Assembly: GCA_034439475.1 (NCBI GenBank)
Contig: JAWXAN010000021.1
Location: 1 to 44,498 of the forward strand
Direction: 5' to 3'
Length of the DNA stretch: 44,498 nt
From: Candidatus Zixiibacteriota bacterium
Lineage (GTDB): Bacteria; Zixibacteria; MSB-5A5; GN15; FEB-12
A program made the position numbers and the translations under genes. Of this stretch, positions 16,532 to 25,230 are shown in pieces. The notes beneath the pieces were generated by a model. It saw only the letters and a program-made list of their open reading frames with translations, searched no databases and was not told the DNA's origin. The first letter of the stretch is position 1. Every line of letters begins with the position of its first letter.

Positions 16532-17266
16532 CTATCGTTTGTTCTGCTTTTCGCTCTTTTCCGGTTTCTTCTTGTCTGCGACAGGAGCACCTGCGGCGGG
16601 TTTTGCTCCGGCGGCAGGCTTGGCGCCTGCGGCAGGTGTGCCACCAGCAGCAGGTGCGGCAGCAGCAGCTTCAGCTGCGGCTTCAGCGGTCGGTGTCTCG
16701 ACCTTGATAACAGTCGGGGCTGAGATAACCACAAGCGTCTGATCCGGATCATTGAGCATCGTGGCATTGGGGATATTCAAATCCCGAATGTGAAGCGAAT
16801 CACCGATGCCAAGATTGGACACGTCAACCTCGACAAACTCCGGTATATCAGTCGGCAAACAGGCAATCTCAACTTCGCGCTGTGTTGTCTGCATGATGCC
16901 GCCTTCGGATTTAACGCCTTTGGAAGTTCCCACAAAGTGAATCTGAACTTTGATGTGAAGCGGTTTGGTCATTGAGATGGCGTGGAAATCAACATGGGTG
17001 ATTTTGCTGGTGATAGGATCGCGCTGGATCTCTCGCAAAATCGTCTTGTTGGCTCTTCCATCGATACTCAAATTAAAAATTGCGCTCGTTCCGCCGGCAG
17101 TTTTCATTGCCGCGCGAAAATCACGCTCACCCATCGCTACAGAGATTGGAGCTTTTAATTCCGGGCCGTACACAATGGCCGGGATCTGGCCGCTCATGCG
17201 CGTCTGGCGGGCGACACCTTTGCCGCTTCCGGGCCGCGCAACCGCGGCTAATGCTACTTCTTTCAT
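16532..17266 (-). CDS. rplY: 50S ribosomal protein L25 (CTC form) with Ala/Pro-rich tail
   Basis: This 244-aa protein is the long, two-domain form. The L25 5S-rRNA-binding domain is at about residues 3-93 (GKGVARQTRMSGQIPAIVYG, then REIQRDPITSKITHVDF) and the CTC C-terminal beta domain at about 94-187. Residues 191-244 form a low-complexity tail with AAGAKP-like repeats and a lysine-rich end, as in several other phyla. It binds 5S rRNA in the large subunit. GGAGG lies 13 nt and AGAGA 2-7 nt before ATG. It follows prs by 41 nt, the widespread prs-rplY pairing; pth, which usually comes next, is absent here. Confidence 0.95.
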   Translation of the reverse strand: MKEVALAAVARPGSGKGVARQTRMSGQIPAIVYGPELKAPISVAMGERDFRAAMKTAGGTSAIFNLSIDGRANKTILREIQRDPITSKITHVDFHAISMTKPLHIKVQIHFVGTSKGVKSEGGIMQTTQREVEIACLPTDIPEFVEVDVSNLGIGDSLHIRDLNIPNATMLNDPDQTLVVISAPTVIKVETPTAEAAAEAAAAAPAAGGTPAAGAKPAAGAKPAAGAPVADKKKPEKSEKQNKR

Positions 17267-17307
17267 TGTCTCTTTTATACCTCCACTAATGCAATTAATA
17301 TGTTCAA

Positions 17308-18276
17308 CTACTGTTGGACAGTTGTGGTTCGTTCTTCAAAGAGAGACGAAACAGACTGTTCATCGGAAATGCGCCGGATAGCTTCGCCTATCAGCTCAGC
17401 GCAGGTGAGAATTTCAAATTTTTCAGGAAGATTTCTTGTGCTCAAATCAACAGAATCACAGAGTATCATTTTCTTGATTGGCGAGCGCTGAATCTTTTCA
17501 ATGGCTTTTCCGGATAGCACGCCATGAGTACAGGCGGCGTATATTTCAAGCGCCCCTTTTTCTTTGAGGTGATCGGCCGCCTGACAGATTGAGCCGCCGG
17601 TGTCGACCATATCATCGCGGATAAGCACATTCCTATCGGCAACTTCGCCGATGAGATTCATTACCTGCGATTCGTTCGGCGCAGGACGGCGCTTGTCGAC
17701 AATTGCAAGTTCAGCGTTCAATGCCGCGGCGGTTGACCGGGCAAGTTTCAGCGATCCGACATCGGGCGGCACAATAACCAAATTAGGGATACTCATTCTG
17801 CGGAAATAATCATTGAATAAAATTGCCGCATACAAGTGGTCGTGGGGAAGATCAAAAAATCCCTGTATCTGGCTGGCATGCAAATCAAGCGTAATAATTC
17901 TGTCGGCGCCCGCTGTTGTGATAAGATTTGCCACAAGTTTTGCGGTGATCGGCACTCGTGGTCTGTCTTTGCGGTCCTGCCGCGCGTACCCGTAATAGGG
18001 CATCACCGCGGTAATGCGCATAGCCGAGGCTCTCCGCGCGGCTTCGATGAGCATGAGCAGTTCCATTAAATTTTCAGCGGGAGCGTTCGTCGGTTGAACA
18101 ATAAACAGGTCGGCGCCGCGGATATTCTCATTTATTTGTACCGAAACTTCGCCGTCGGAAAAACGTCCGACCGAACAATCGGTGAGGTCAACCCCGACAT
18201 AAGCGGCAATCATTTTGGCAAGTCCGATATTGGAATTACCAGTGACAATCTTAATATCTGTACGAGTCATCATCAT
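17308..18276 (-). CDS. prs: Ribose-phosphate pyrophosphokinase
   Basis: At 322 aa this matches class I PRPP synthetases. Visible motifs are the N-terminal KIVTGNSNIGLAKMIAAYVG, the RFSDGE loop, the flexible loop YARQDRKDRPRVPITAKL, the PPDVGSLKLAR loop and the PRPP-binding DDMVDTGGSICQAADHLKE. It makes PRPP from ribose 5-phosphate and ATP for nucleotides, histidine, tryptophan and NAD. Three ATG codons in a row (18276, 18273, 18270) could start it; the ribosome binding site is weak. It lies between tRNA-Gln and rplY, an arrangement common in several bacterial phyla. Confidence 0.97.
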   Translation of the reverse strand: MMMTRTDIKIVTGNSNIGLAKMIAAYVGVDLTDCSVGRFSDGEVSVQINENIRGADLFIVQPTNAPAENLMELLMLIEAARRASAMRITAVMPYYGYARQDRKDRPRVPITAKLVANLITTAGADRIITLDLHASQIQGFFDLPHDHLYAAILFNDYFRRMSIPNLVIVPPDVGSLKLARSTAAALNAELAIVDKRRPAPNESQVMNLIGEVADRNVLIRDDMVDTGGSICQAADHLKEKGALEIYAACTHGVLSGKAIEKIQRSPIKKMILCDSVDLSTRNLPEKFEILTCAELIGEAIRRISDEQSVSSLFEERTTTVQQ

Positions 18277-18367
18277 GATATGTGATTCCGTTTGAAACTA
18301 AATATGGCGCGGCGCGCGATGATATATGCGAAGGAAGATTTCATAGTGTGCAGTTATGATATTTTTT

Positions 18368-18439
18368 CTGGGGCGCCAGGATTCGAACCTGGGAATGGCA
18401 GCTCCAAAGGCTGCTGTCTTACCACTTGACGACGCCCCA
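18368..18439 (-). tRNA. tRNA-Gln (anticodon TTG)
   Basis: The minus strand folds as a full cloverleaf: acceptor TGGGGCG/CGCCCCA, anticodon stem GCAGC/GCTGC around CTTTGGA (anticodon TTG) and T-arm CCAGGTTCGAATCCTGG. The weak U1-A72 pair and G73 discriminator are glutamine identity elements. CCA is not encoded. It sits between spoVG and prs and may be cut from their transcript. Confidence 0.97.
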
Positions 18440-18459
18440 AAAAAAGTTCCGCAGGCGTT

Positions 18460-18729
18460 TTACAGCGAACTCTGACTTTTCAGTTCCGCCTCGTAGGCCT
18501 CCAGTATCCTTTTCTCCAATAATTCTCTCATCTCCTGATTGACCGGATGGGCAATATCCTGATGCGATCCATCTGGTCGTTTGCGGCTTGGCATCGAGAC
18601 AAAATACCCGGTTGTCCCTTGGATGATTTTTAAACCGCGTATCACAAACGCATTGTCAAATGTCACGTTCGCAAAACCTTTCAACTTATCCTCGTCACGC
18701 AATGTGACGCGGATTTCTGTTATCTCCAC
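18460..18729 (-). CDS. spoVG: SpoVG-family RNA/DNA-binding regulator
   Basis: The 89-aa protein has the full SpoVG pattern: MEITEIRVTLRDEDKLKGFA, then ITFD-like NVTFDNAFVIRGLKII, then GYFVSMPSRKRPDGSHQDIAHP and a C-terminal helix. SpoVG proteins bind nucleic acid and act as global regulators also outside spore formers. The GTG start has GGGGAGG 5 nt before it. It is 28 nt downstream of ispE and upstream of tRNA-Gln, so ispE-spoVG form an operon. The ispE-spoVG link is also conserved in Firmicutes. Confidence 0.95.
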   Translation of the reverse strand: MEITEIRVTLRDEDKLKGFANVTFDNAFVIRGLKIIQGTTGYFVSMPSRKRPDGSHQDIAHPVNQEMRELLEKRILEAYEAELKSQSSL

Positions 18730-18757
18730 GGCGGCCTCCCCAAGCTGTCACAGTACC

Positions 18758-19642
18758 CTACGCAGGAAGTCTGATGGGACGAACCGTGAATACCGCCCAA
18801 TCATGCAATCTGCCATTTGCCCAACGCTCCGTCTCCGGGGCCGTTGAGAAGATGCCGAAAATTGTAGACCCGGAACCGCTCATGCGTACAAGAGAAGCGC
18901 CGCTGTCCACCAGCATGGCCGCAATCCTCCCTAAAATTGGATGCGCCACAAACTGGATCGGCTCGAAATCATTGCCAGCCTCAGCCAAGCAGGCAATAAG
19001 TTCCTCCGTTGTCCGGCAACCCCCGAAACTAATCAGCGTAGCTTCTTTTGTCAAGCCCATTCTAAGTCCCGCATAGGCTTCCGCAGTCGAGAGATGGAGT
19101 TGGGGAGTAACCAAAACCAACCAATAATCGAGCGGAAGCGCAATATCATCAACGACTTCGCCACGCCCTCCGATCACCGCCTGTCCCAATGAAAAGAAAA
19201 AGGGAATATCCGAGCCGATTTTGAGGCTTAGTTTTGCAAGCGCTTCACGAGACAGAGCCAAATTGAATAGGATACTGCATGCTAATAATGTCGCGGCGGC
19301 ATTGCCGGAACCGCCCCCCAATCCGGCGCCTGACGGAATTTTTTTGTCAAGCGAGACTGTAAGACCGGCCGAAAATCCGAATCGGGATTGCATGACTCGA
19401 TATGCTTTGCTGATGAGATTGCTTGTATCCGTTGGAATATTGTCGGCACCCTTTATTGAGATTTCAACCGACGGCGTGCTGGTGATTTCAAATTCGAGTA
19501 TGTCGTAAAGCGAGACCGCCTGAAAGAGGGAATGAATGTCATGATAGCCGTCGTTTCGTTTGCCGAGGACTTCCAAAAATAGATTCACCTTGGCCGGAGA
19601 GGTGATAGTGAGTTTGGAATCGGAATGTTTGTCGATAAGCAT
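18758..19642 (-). CDS. ispE: 4-diphosphocytidyl-2-C-methyl-D-erythritol kinase
   Basis: The 294-aa GHMP kinase starts with the typical SPAKVNLFLEVLGKRNDGYHD, where the Lys and Asp-containing loop bind substrate. The ATP-binding loop is IPSGAGLGGGSGNAAATL and the C-terminal motif is VRMSGSGSTIFGIF. It phosphorylates CDP-methylerythritol in the MEP pathway of isoprenoid synthesis, so this organism uses the non-mevalonate route. It is cytoplasmic, starts at ATG 19642 and heads the minus-strand operon ispE-spoVG-tRNA-prs-rplY. Confidence 0.95.
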   Translation of the reverse strand: MLIDKHSDSKLTITSPAKVNLFLEVLGKRNDGYHDIHSLFQAVSLYDILEFEITSTPSVEISIKGADNIPTDTSNLISKAYRVMQSRFGFSAGLTVSLDKKIPSGAGLGGGSGNAAATLLACSILFNLALSREALAKLSLKIGSDIPFFFSLGQAVIGGRGEVVDDIALPLDYWLVLVTPQLHLSTAEAYAGLRMGLTKEATLISFGGCRTTEELIACLAEAGNDFEPIQFVAHPILGRIAAMLVDSGASLVRMSGSGSTIFGIFSTAPETERWANGRLHDWAVFTVRPIRLPA

Positions 19643-19742
19643 GGTGAGAGAAAGTGAATGAGAACTAAGAGGAAGTCAAGGGTGGAATGTTGGGAGGGTG
19701 CATGAGTAATGACAGTAGGATCGAACAAAATGTAAACAAAGC

Positions 19743-19771
19743 TTGAAGTGGCTGACAGTTTTCAGTATATT
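19743..19771 (+). promoter_or_regulatory. Candidate promoter TTGAAG-N17-TATATT
   Basis: The -35 TTGAAG and -10 TATATT are spaced by the ideal 17 nt. The predicted start is about 10 nt before ATG 19789, so the leader would be very short. This fits the lack of a Shine-Dalgarno there. Confidence 0.5.
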
Positions 19772-19788
19772 ATCAGGTATGATGACTG

Positions 19789-20628
19789 ATGACTGAAGAC
19801 AATAAGAATCCCTCGAAACCGTCTTTTCTTAAAAGTATAAAGCAAAATACAAGTGCCCTTGCAACTATTGGCGTTTGCTTCGTGACAGGAATGGGGTTAC
19901 AGTGGAAGATCGACTCCGGTCTAATCGCAGAAGACGGACGCCATATAGCGCAACTGGAGACTGAAAGAGATTTTTATAAGAACCGGACAGCTGATGCCAT
20001 GAACGTTGAGGACTTTTTCGCTAAGTTCGACATTGCTCAAATGTCACCGGAAGGAGACTATAGGCTACTCTTTGGAACTAGTTCGATGGGATCAATCTCG
20101 AGTGAAATTACTGGACTAATCGATTCGGCAATTAGTGCACTCCAAAATGGCGAAGAACCCAAAGCCATCACTCAGCTCAACAGAGTAATCAAAATACTAC
20201 CCGAATTTCCCTATAGTTACTATTATTTGGGCATAGCAGAACTATCAACAAATATCCAGAAACGAGCAGAGCACCAATTTGTACGCGCGCATGAACTCTT
20301 CACAATTCTATTGCGCATTAGACCGAATAATGCATCCATGCGTTTGTTTGACGCAATGAGCCTTACCTATCTCGGACACGGCGATTCAGCGACTTCTCAA
20401 CTCTACAAAACAAAGAAAGGAAGTCCCTACTGGGAAATTGGTTGTCTGAGACAACATCTTCAATACGATTCTACGGCTCTTTCAAAAGAAGAGCGCGTGA
20501 CTTGGGTTCAGTTTTTTGATGCGCTTAATGGATTGAAATGCGACACCACAATGATTTCCAGCAGCGTTGTGGCAGTCGATGTTCGTGCACCTCTCCCTGT
20601 TATCAAATGGCCTCAGGTCTATGAATAG
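19789..20628 (+). CDS. TPR-containing single-pass membrane protein, unknown function
   Basis: The 279-aa protein has a basic polar N-terminus, one hydrophobic segment at about residues 24-38 (ALATIGVCFVTGMGL) and a large soluble part predicted outside the cytoplasm. Residues about 109-200 look like tetratricopeptide helices: IDSAISALQNGEEPKAITQL, then FPYSYYYLGIAELS and a RAEHQFVRAHELF helix. I cannot name a family. It is divergent from ispE (146 nt between starts) and is followed by 595 bp without a gene. Its codon usage looks less GC-rich than its neighbours, which may hint at a different origin; I did not compute this. Confidence 0.75.
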   Translation: MTEDNKNPSKPSFLKSIKQNTSALATIGVCFVTGMGLQWKIDSGLIAEDGRHIAQLETERDFYKNRTADAMNVEDFFAKFDIAQMSPEGDYRLLFGTSSMGSISSEITGLIDSAISALQNGEEPKAITQLNRVIKILPEFPYSYYYLGIAELSTNIQKRAEHQFVRAHELFTILLRIRPNNASMRLFDAMSLTYLGHGDSATSQLYKTKKGSPYWEIGCLRQHLQYDSTALSKEERVTWVQFFDALNGLKCDTTMISSSVVAVDVRAPLPVIKWPQVYE

Positions 20629-21223
20629 TTTAAGAGATGACAAAGTTTTGAATTCCTCTTTTCGTCGGCGCGGCAAAAAGGACTCGACAGCCTGAATGTC
20701 GATCGGTTCAAGAGCGCGATTCGTTTTGAGATTTCGTTGAATCATCCTTGGTTTGGTTTCGAGGCGCAATTGCGAAAGGACTGGATTCGACCGCGCAATT
20801 GCGTTTGGTGACTTAGTATCAAGAGTTAAAGAATTAACCATAAGACAAGCTCTGTAGCGAATCTTTGTTAAATTCCCCCCTGCCGCCGAACCAGCACTTC
20901 TTTGTTCTTCGTGCGGTCCGCCGCGGCCGACAGTCGCGCATCTAAGAAAAGATGTCAGGATCGCGAGGATCGCTGACCTACGAATATCGGAGAACTGAGA
21001 TTGCCGTCCGCCGCGGCGGACCCGCCGTGGAGGGTCGCGTCTGGGAAGCCGTTCCTCGCAACGACGTACTTGGAATGTCTGCTCTGCTTTCCGTTACCTC
21101 TCTTTACCTATAACGGACTGGAATAATATTCTAAAGAGCCTCTCACTTTCATCATCGAATCCTCAGTTTTTTTTAAAAAACCTTTCTTCTAACCCTTTAG
21201 CCCTGTTTCAAGTATAATGGAGG
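20629..21223. repeat. Intergenic region D with modular palindromic repeats
   Basis: No gene is supported. A 56-codon open stretch without a start codon lies at 20641-20811. Repeat modules fill 20880-21070: GTCAGGATC...GATCGCTGAC hairpin and CTGACCTACGAATATCGGAG at 20944-21005 (also at 32846 and 36991), and the 71-bp palindromic block at 20995-21065 with GTCCGCCGCGGCGGAC at 21006-21021, inverted relative to regions B and G. The last 150 bp is AT-rich and leads to the next gene. Confidence 0.7.
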
Positions 21224-23155
21224 ATGATTTTTCTAAAATCCCTGCACAGCCAAGCCTTTGCTCTCGCCTTGCTTGCTCTGGTACTGCTCAATGGAAGTCC
21301 GTCCTCGGCCGCTCCTGCGGTCGAATTTTCCTTTAGCGTCTACCAAAAAGAGACCAAAACCACAGAGAACCGTCTCCTGTACGCCGATACCTCTGCCATC
21401 ATTAAAGGCATTCCGGCCACAGGATTCATGGTTGCGCTCTCGCTCGATGTAGAAATTAATGAAATAGACAGCGCGGCTTGTGCCTTCACAACACATATAG
21501 TCACCTTCGGGCCACCCACACATAACTATTCCAAAAAGATGCGGGTCGAGTATGGCCTTCCTGCGCGAATAGAATCTCTCAAAGGGAAAAATGGAGCTTT
21601 ATACAGCTTTGTCATTGTGCCGCTGAAACAACTCAATGCCGACACCACAAATTGCGGCTACAAGCACAATGCAAAAGATGTCTTTGAGTTTAAGCCGACC
21701 GCGCACACCGATTTGTATTACATCCCAAATTCGCTCGCCCAATTTCACTGGGCGGCGATTAAAGGGCTGCTCGAAGATTATTACGACCGTTTCGACGCAC
21801 TAAACAAATTTACGGCATCGGGCAAATACAATGTCTACCTGACGCCGTGTCCGGTTCCATCGGTTTTATGGGACAAGCGTTTCGGCTTGGTTGTCGATCC
21901 TACTCGAAATACATCGTACACGATTCATAACAAGTCCTACAACAGCGCCGACCCGTTTGCGCTGATGCTGGCATCAATTTACCGTAACTATGGGTATGCC
22001 CCGGCATTTTTGAGCGAGGGGTATGCCGGTTACCTCTCTGCGGCAGTTGTAGATATGAAAGACTATTTGAAGAAGGGGACCAAGGTAAACGTAATAGACT
22101 TGCTCGACACCTATACATATTTAGTTGGCGCCGATCCGAAACTTGCCGACCGCACAGCAGCGACCTTTGTCCGCTTCATTATTAACGAATACAACATCGA
22201 TCAGTTTCTGACACTTTATCGCCAAGCCGACGATATAACTTTGCAGGCGACAATTGAAAAAGTATACGGGAAACCTATCGCGACGCTTGAAAACGAGTGG
22301 CGGAAATATATCGATACGGTTACCATCCGAAGCGACAAATATCTTCTTTTTGCCAGTGAAGCCGAAGCTATGATTGATTACCCCCGGATGTTAATGTACA
22401 GCCAAAAGCTACTGCCGCTTGCCACAACCAGCAGAGATACCCTTATCGCGTACACAGAGCTCTCTCGTTCGTATTTTCTGTCAGGTGATTATTCCAAGGC
22501 GGTCGAATATCAGACGCTTTTGGCCCAGAAAGACACCGCAAGCGCTATCAATCGAGTGACATTGGCCGGATACAAAATGATGGATGGGCAGTATGACGAG
22601 GCGTTAATCGATCTCAAATGGGCGAAGGCGAAAGACAGCGGCAATGGCGTTGTGCAATTCAATCTCGCCGTGAATAGTATGATTCGAGGAGACAAGGAAT
22701 CAGCGAGAGACATATTCCGGAAAATGGTTGCGGATACTTCTACCAACTCCGCGCCGATTGAATCCCGCGCCCTGCTCGGACATTTGCTTTTGCAGTCAAA
22801 GGTGAAAGCAGACAAAGGGGCCGCCACGAAATATTTCAACGAAGCCGTTTCCGCATTGGAGCGATCTATGAGTAGCGGCTCGACACCGGTGCCTACAAAC
22901 TATCTCTGGCGCGGAATTGCCCACCTTGGGCTGGGAGAAATCGAATCGGCGCTGTCTTATCTTGAGACATCCCTTTTTCTTGAAAGCAGCACGTTCTATA
23001 TCGGCATGATAAATCTCTGGATGGGTAAAGCCAATGACCTAAAAGAGGAACGCCAAATTGCCCGCCAGCATTATGGCGCCGTGTTAAGCAATCCATCTGC
23101 GGTCTATCATCAGGAGGAAGCGCGGCGCTATCTCGAAACGCCGTACAGTCAGTAA
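21224..23155 (+). CDS. Exported peptidase-MA-like domain (degenerate) with TPR repeats
   Basis: The 643-aa protein has a signal peptide (residues 1-29, ending SSA). Residues about 165-365 resemble the gluzincin peptidase MA-like domain: YYDRF early on, then PAFLSEGYAGYLS, matching the usual WLxEGxAxY third-ligand helix, and the closing LENEWRKYID. The zinc-binding HExxH expected about ten residues before PAFLSEG is replaced by ASIYRNYG, so the domain should be inactive. From about 385 to 640 come TPR-like helices (YTELSRSYFLSGDYSKAVEY, YLWRGIAHLGLGEIESALSYL). It probably scaffolds proteins in the periplasm. The next gene starts 2 nt after its stop. Confidence 0.8.
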   Translation: MIFLKSLHSQAFALALLALVLLNGSPSSAAPAVEFSFSVYQKETKTTENRLLYADTSAIIKGIPATGFMVALSLDVEINEIDSAACAFTTHIVTFGPPTHNYSKKMRVEYGLPARIESLKGKNGALYSFVIVPLKQLNADTTNCGYKHNAKDVFEFKPTAHTDLYYIPNSLAQFHWAAIKGLLEDYYDRFDALNKFTASGKYNVYLTPCPVPSVLWDKRFGLVVDPTRNTSYTIHNKSYNSADPFALMLASIYRNYGYAPAFLSEGYAGYLSAAVVDMKDYLKKGTKVNVIDLLDTYTYLVGADPKLADRTAATFVRFIINEYNIDQFLTLYRQADDITLQATIEKVYGKPIATLENEWRKYIDTVTIRSDKYLLFASEAEAMIDYPRMLMYSQKLLPLATTSRDTLIAYTELSRSYFLSGDYSKAVEYQTLLAQKDTASAINRVTLAGYKMMDGQYDEALIDLKWAKAKDSGNGVVQFNLAVNSMIRGDKESARDIFRKMVADTSTNSAPIESRALLGHLLLQSKVKADKGAATKYFNEAVSALERSMSSGSTPVPTNYLWRGIAHLGLGEIESALSYLETSLFLESSTFYIGMINLWMGKANDLKEERQIARQHYGAVLSNPSAVYHQEEARRYLETPYSQ

Positions 23156-23157
23156 TC

Positions 23158-25227
23158 ATGTTCAGTTTTCTCAATACCGCGGTTCTCTTCGCTGCAGCCG
23201 CCGCGCTCATCCCGCTCATCATCCATCTCTTCTCCCGTCGAAAAGTCAAAGTCATCGAGTTTTCTTCGGTGCGTTATTTGAAATCTATGCAAAGGCGGCA
23301 GGTCAGGCGGCTCAAAATCCGCCAGCTCTTGCTTCTTATCCTCCGCATGCTCATTATTCTCGCGGTTGTATTGGCCTTTGCCCGCCCAACCAGGCAAGAT
23401 GGCGCAATTGGCGCGCATGCCACAATCTCGGCAGTAGTTCTTTTCGATAACTCGGCATCGATGAATCGCTTTGTGGCCGATGGCAATCTATTCGATCTGG
23501 CCAAAAAACGAACTCAGGAATTGCTTGAAACTTTCGGACAAGCCGACCAAGTTTGTCTTATTCCGTTGGCCGTAGACAAAGACGAGCAATCCAAAATCGG
23601 TTTTACCACCCGCGCCATAGCAACCAAACGGTTGGCGGGGGTCCAGCCGAGCGATAGCCGGGCCGAAATGCAATCTGCGCTGGAGCACACCATGACGCTT
23701 GTGGAGAGCGCCCAAAACTTGAATCGCGAGATTTATATAATAACCGACCGTCAGCGCGGGTCATTGCCTGAGGCCGAAGTCCTTGCTGAAAGTTTAGCGA
23801 AAGTTTTCTTTGTCGATTTGCCGCTTGAGGCCGTCGACAATATCGGCGTCATCTCGCTTGATTTCGGGGGACAGCTAATCCAGGTCGGCCATGATTTTAC
23901 CGTCACGACCACGATAAAAAACTACGGCGCTGAAAAAGAGACCGAGCGGCTTGCCTCGCTCTATCTTGATGACAAACGTGTCGCCCAGACTGAATTTTCC
24001 GCCGAGGCCGGAGCTGAGAGTTCAGTGAGGTTTACCCGCACAGTCACACAGGCCGGATTCCACACAGGGTATATTGAACTGTCTGATGATAAATACCCGA
24101 ACGACAACCGCTACTATTTCAGCTTTCGAATACCCGAGCAGTCAAACCTGCTGGTCATCGGTGATAATGCCGGGGCGCGCTATATCTCGCTTGCGCTAGC
24201 TCCGGCCGGCATGACCAATCAGTACTGGTCTATAAAAGAGGCGACGCTGTCAGAACTGACCGGAATAGATTTTGCCGATTACGATGTCATCATTCTCTCG
24301 GGCGCGCCGACTTTGCAGGCATCATATGTGACTCGAATTCAAAGTTTTGTCGACCGTGGAAAATCGCTTTTTCTTGTCTATGGCCCGCAGACAGATATTA
24401 CCAACTTTAACGCGGCCTGGTCGCAGATGTCCGGAGTCACATATTCCAATGCCGCGCCATCGCAATTTAACAGAACCGGATACTATTCATTGAAATCGCT
24501 CGATGCAGATCATCCCATATTTTCTGTTTTTGGATTTGAAGAAAACAAGCCGCCGGAAATAAAATTCTTTGCCCTTCCAACCCTCACCGCCCGCCCTGAT
24601 GTCCGCACGTTGGTAACATTCACCGGTGACAGGCCGGCATTGGTCGAGACGCGCTATGGTTCAGGCAAAATTCTTACCTTCACCGGCCCCATTGAACCTG
24701 AGTATTCGGATTTGATAAGCCACGGTTTTTTTGTTCCTTTCATTTCCCGGATTGCCGAATATCTGGCCTCTGATTTGTCTTCGTTTGATGTACGGCTTTT
24801 TGTGGGCGACAATGTCGTCCGGTCGTTAACTTCTAAACGTCCAATGGCGGGCGGAGTCGAAATGCTCGCCCCCGATACCGCAGTGTATACCGTCCCGCCC
24901 GAGGAATCCCAGGGCGCATTGGTTGTCCGCGCCAAACCAGTTGAGCAGGCGGGATTATATCGCTTAAGTTGGCAGGGCGTTGAGATCGATAAATTTGCGG
25001 TCAATATTGACCCCGCTGAGTCTGATTTAACATCGGTTGATTTTGATCAGTACGCCTTGTCACTTGGAGTATCTGAATATAAAACTCTACCTGCCAATGG
25101 GAATCTCGAACCTGTGCTTGCCGGATTTAGGATTGGTCGTGAGCTCTGGCCGATATTTCTCTGGATAGCTGTTGTTTTGCTTGCCGCTGAGATGTTTCTT
25201 AGCCGCGGTTCACGTGCCGATGAGTAA
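23158..25227 (+). CDS. BatA-like membrane protein with vWA-like domain
   Basis: The 689-aa protein begins with the aerotolerance (BatA) N-terminal domain: two membrane helices flanking SRRKVKVIEFSSVRYLKSMQ and a LRMLIILAVVLAFARP helix. A von Willebrand factor A-like domain follows with VVLFDNSASM (Asp97, Ser99, Ser101 as MIDAS residues). Then come a CARDB-like beta domain (about 235-320), a glutamine-amidotransferase-like segment (YDVIILSGAPTL, FVDRGKSLFLVYGP) and a C-terminal membrane helix. Such proteins are common in FCB bacteria and usually accompany MoxR ATPases and BatB-D; none of these is here. It is tightly linked to the TPR gene before and the ABC-F gene after (3 nt). Confidence 0.88.
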   Translation: MFSFLNTAVLFAAAAALIPLIIHLFSRRKVKVIEFSSVRYLKSMQRRQVRRLKIRQLLLLILRMLIILAVVLAFARPTRQDGAIGAHATISAVVLFDNSASMNRFVADGNLFDLAKKRTQELLETFGQADQVCLIPLAVDKDEQSKIGFTTRAIATKRLAGVQPSDSRAEMQSALEHTMTLVESAQNLNREIYIITDRQRGSLPEAEVLAESLAKVFFVDLPLEAVDNIGVISLDFGGQLIQVGHDFTVTTTIKNYGAEKETERLASLYLDDKRVAQTEFSAEAGAESSVRFTRTVTQAGFHTGYIELSDDKYPNDNRYYFSFRIPEQSNLLVIGDNAGARYISLALAPAGMTNQYWSIKEATLSELTGIDFADYDVIILSGAPTLQASYVTRIQSFVDRGKSLFLVYGPQTDITNFNAAWSQMSGVTYSNAAPSQFNRTGYYSLKSLDADHPIFSVFGFEENKPPEIKFFALPTLTARPDVRTLVTFTGDRPALVETRYGSGKILTFTGPIEPEYSDLISHGFFVPFISRIAEYLASDLSSFDVRLFVGDNVVRSLTSKRPMAGGVEMLAPDTAVYTVPPEESQGALVVRAKPVEQAGLYRLSWQGVEIDKFAVNIDPAESDLTSVDFDQYALSLGVSEYKTLPANGNLEPVLAGFRIGRELWPIFLWIAVVLLAAEMFLSRGSRADE

Positions 25228-25230
25228 CCC

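Noticed and set aside
16404-16742. Plus-strand frame with Ala/Pro repeats opposite rplY
   Set aside because: The repeats are the antisense of the low-complexity tail of L25, which has clear homology.
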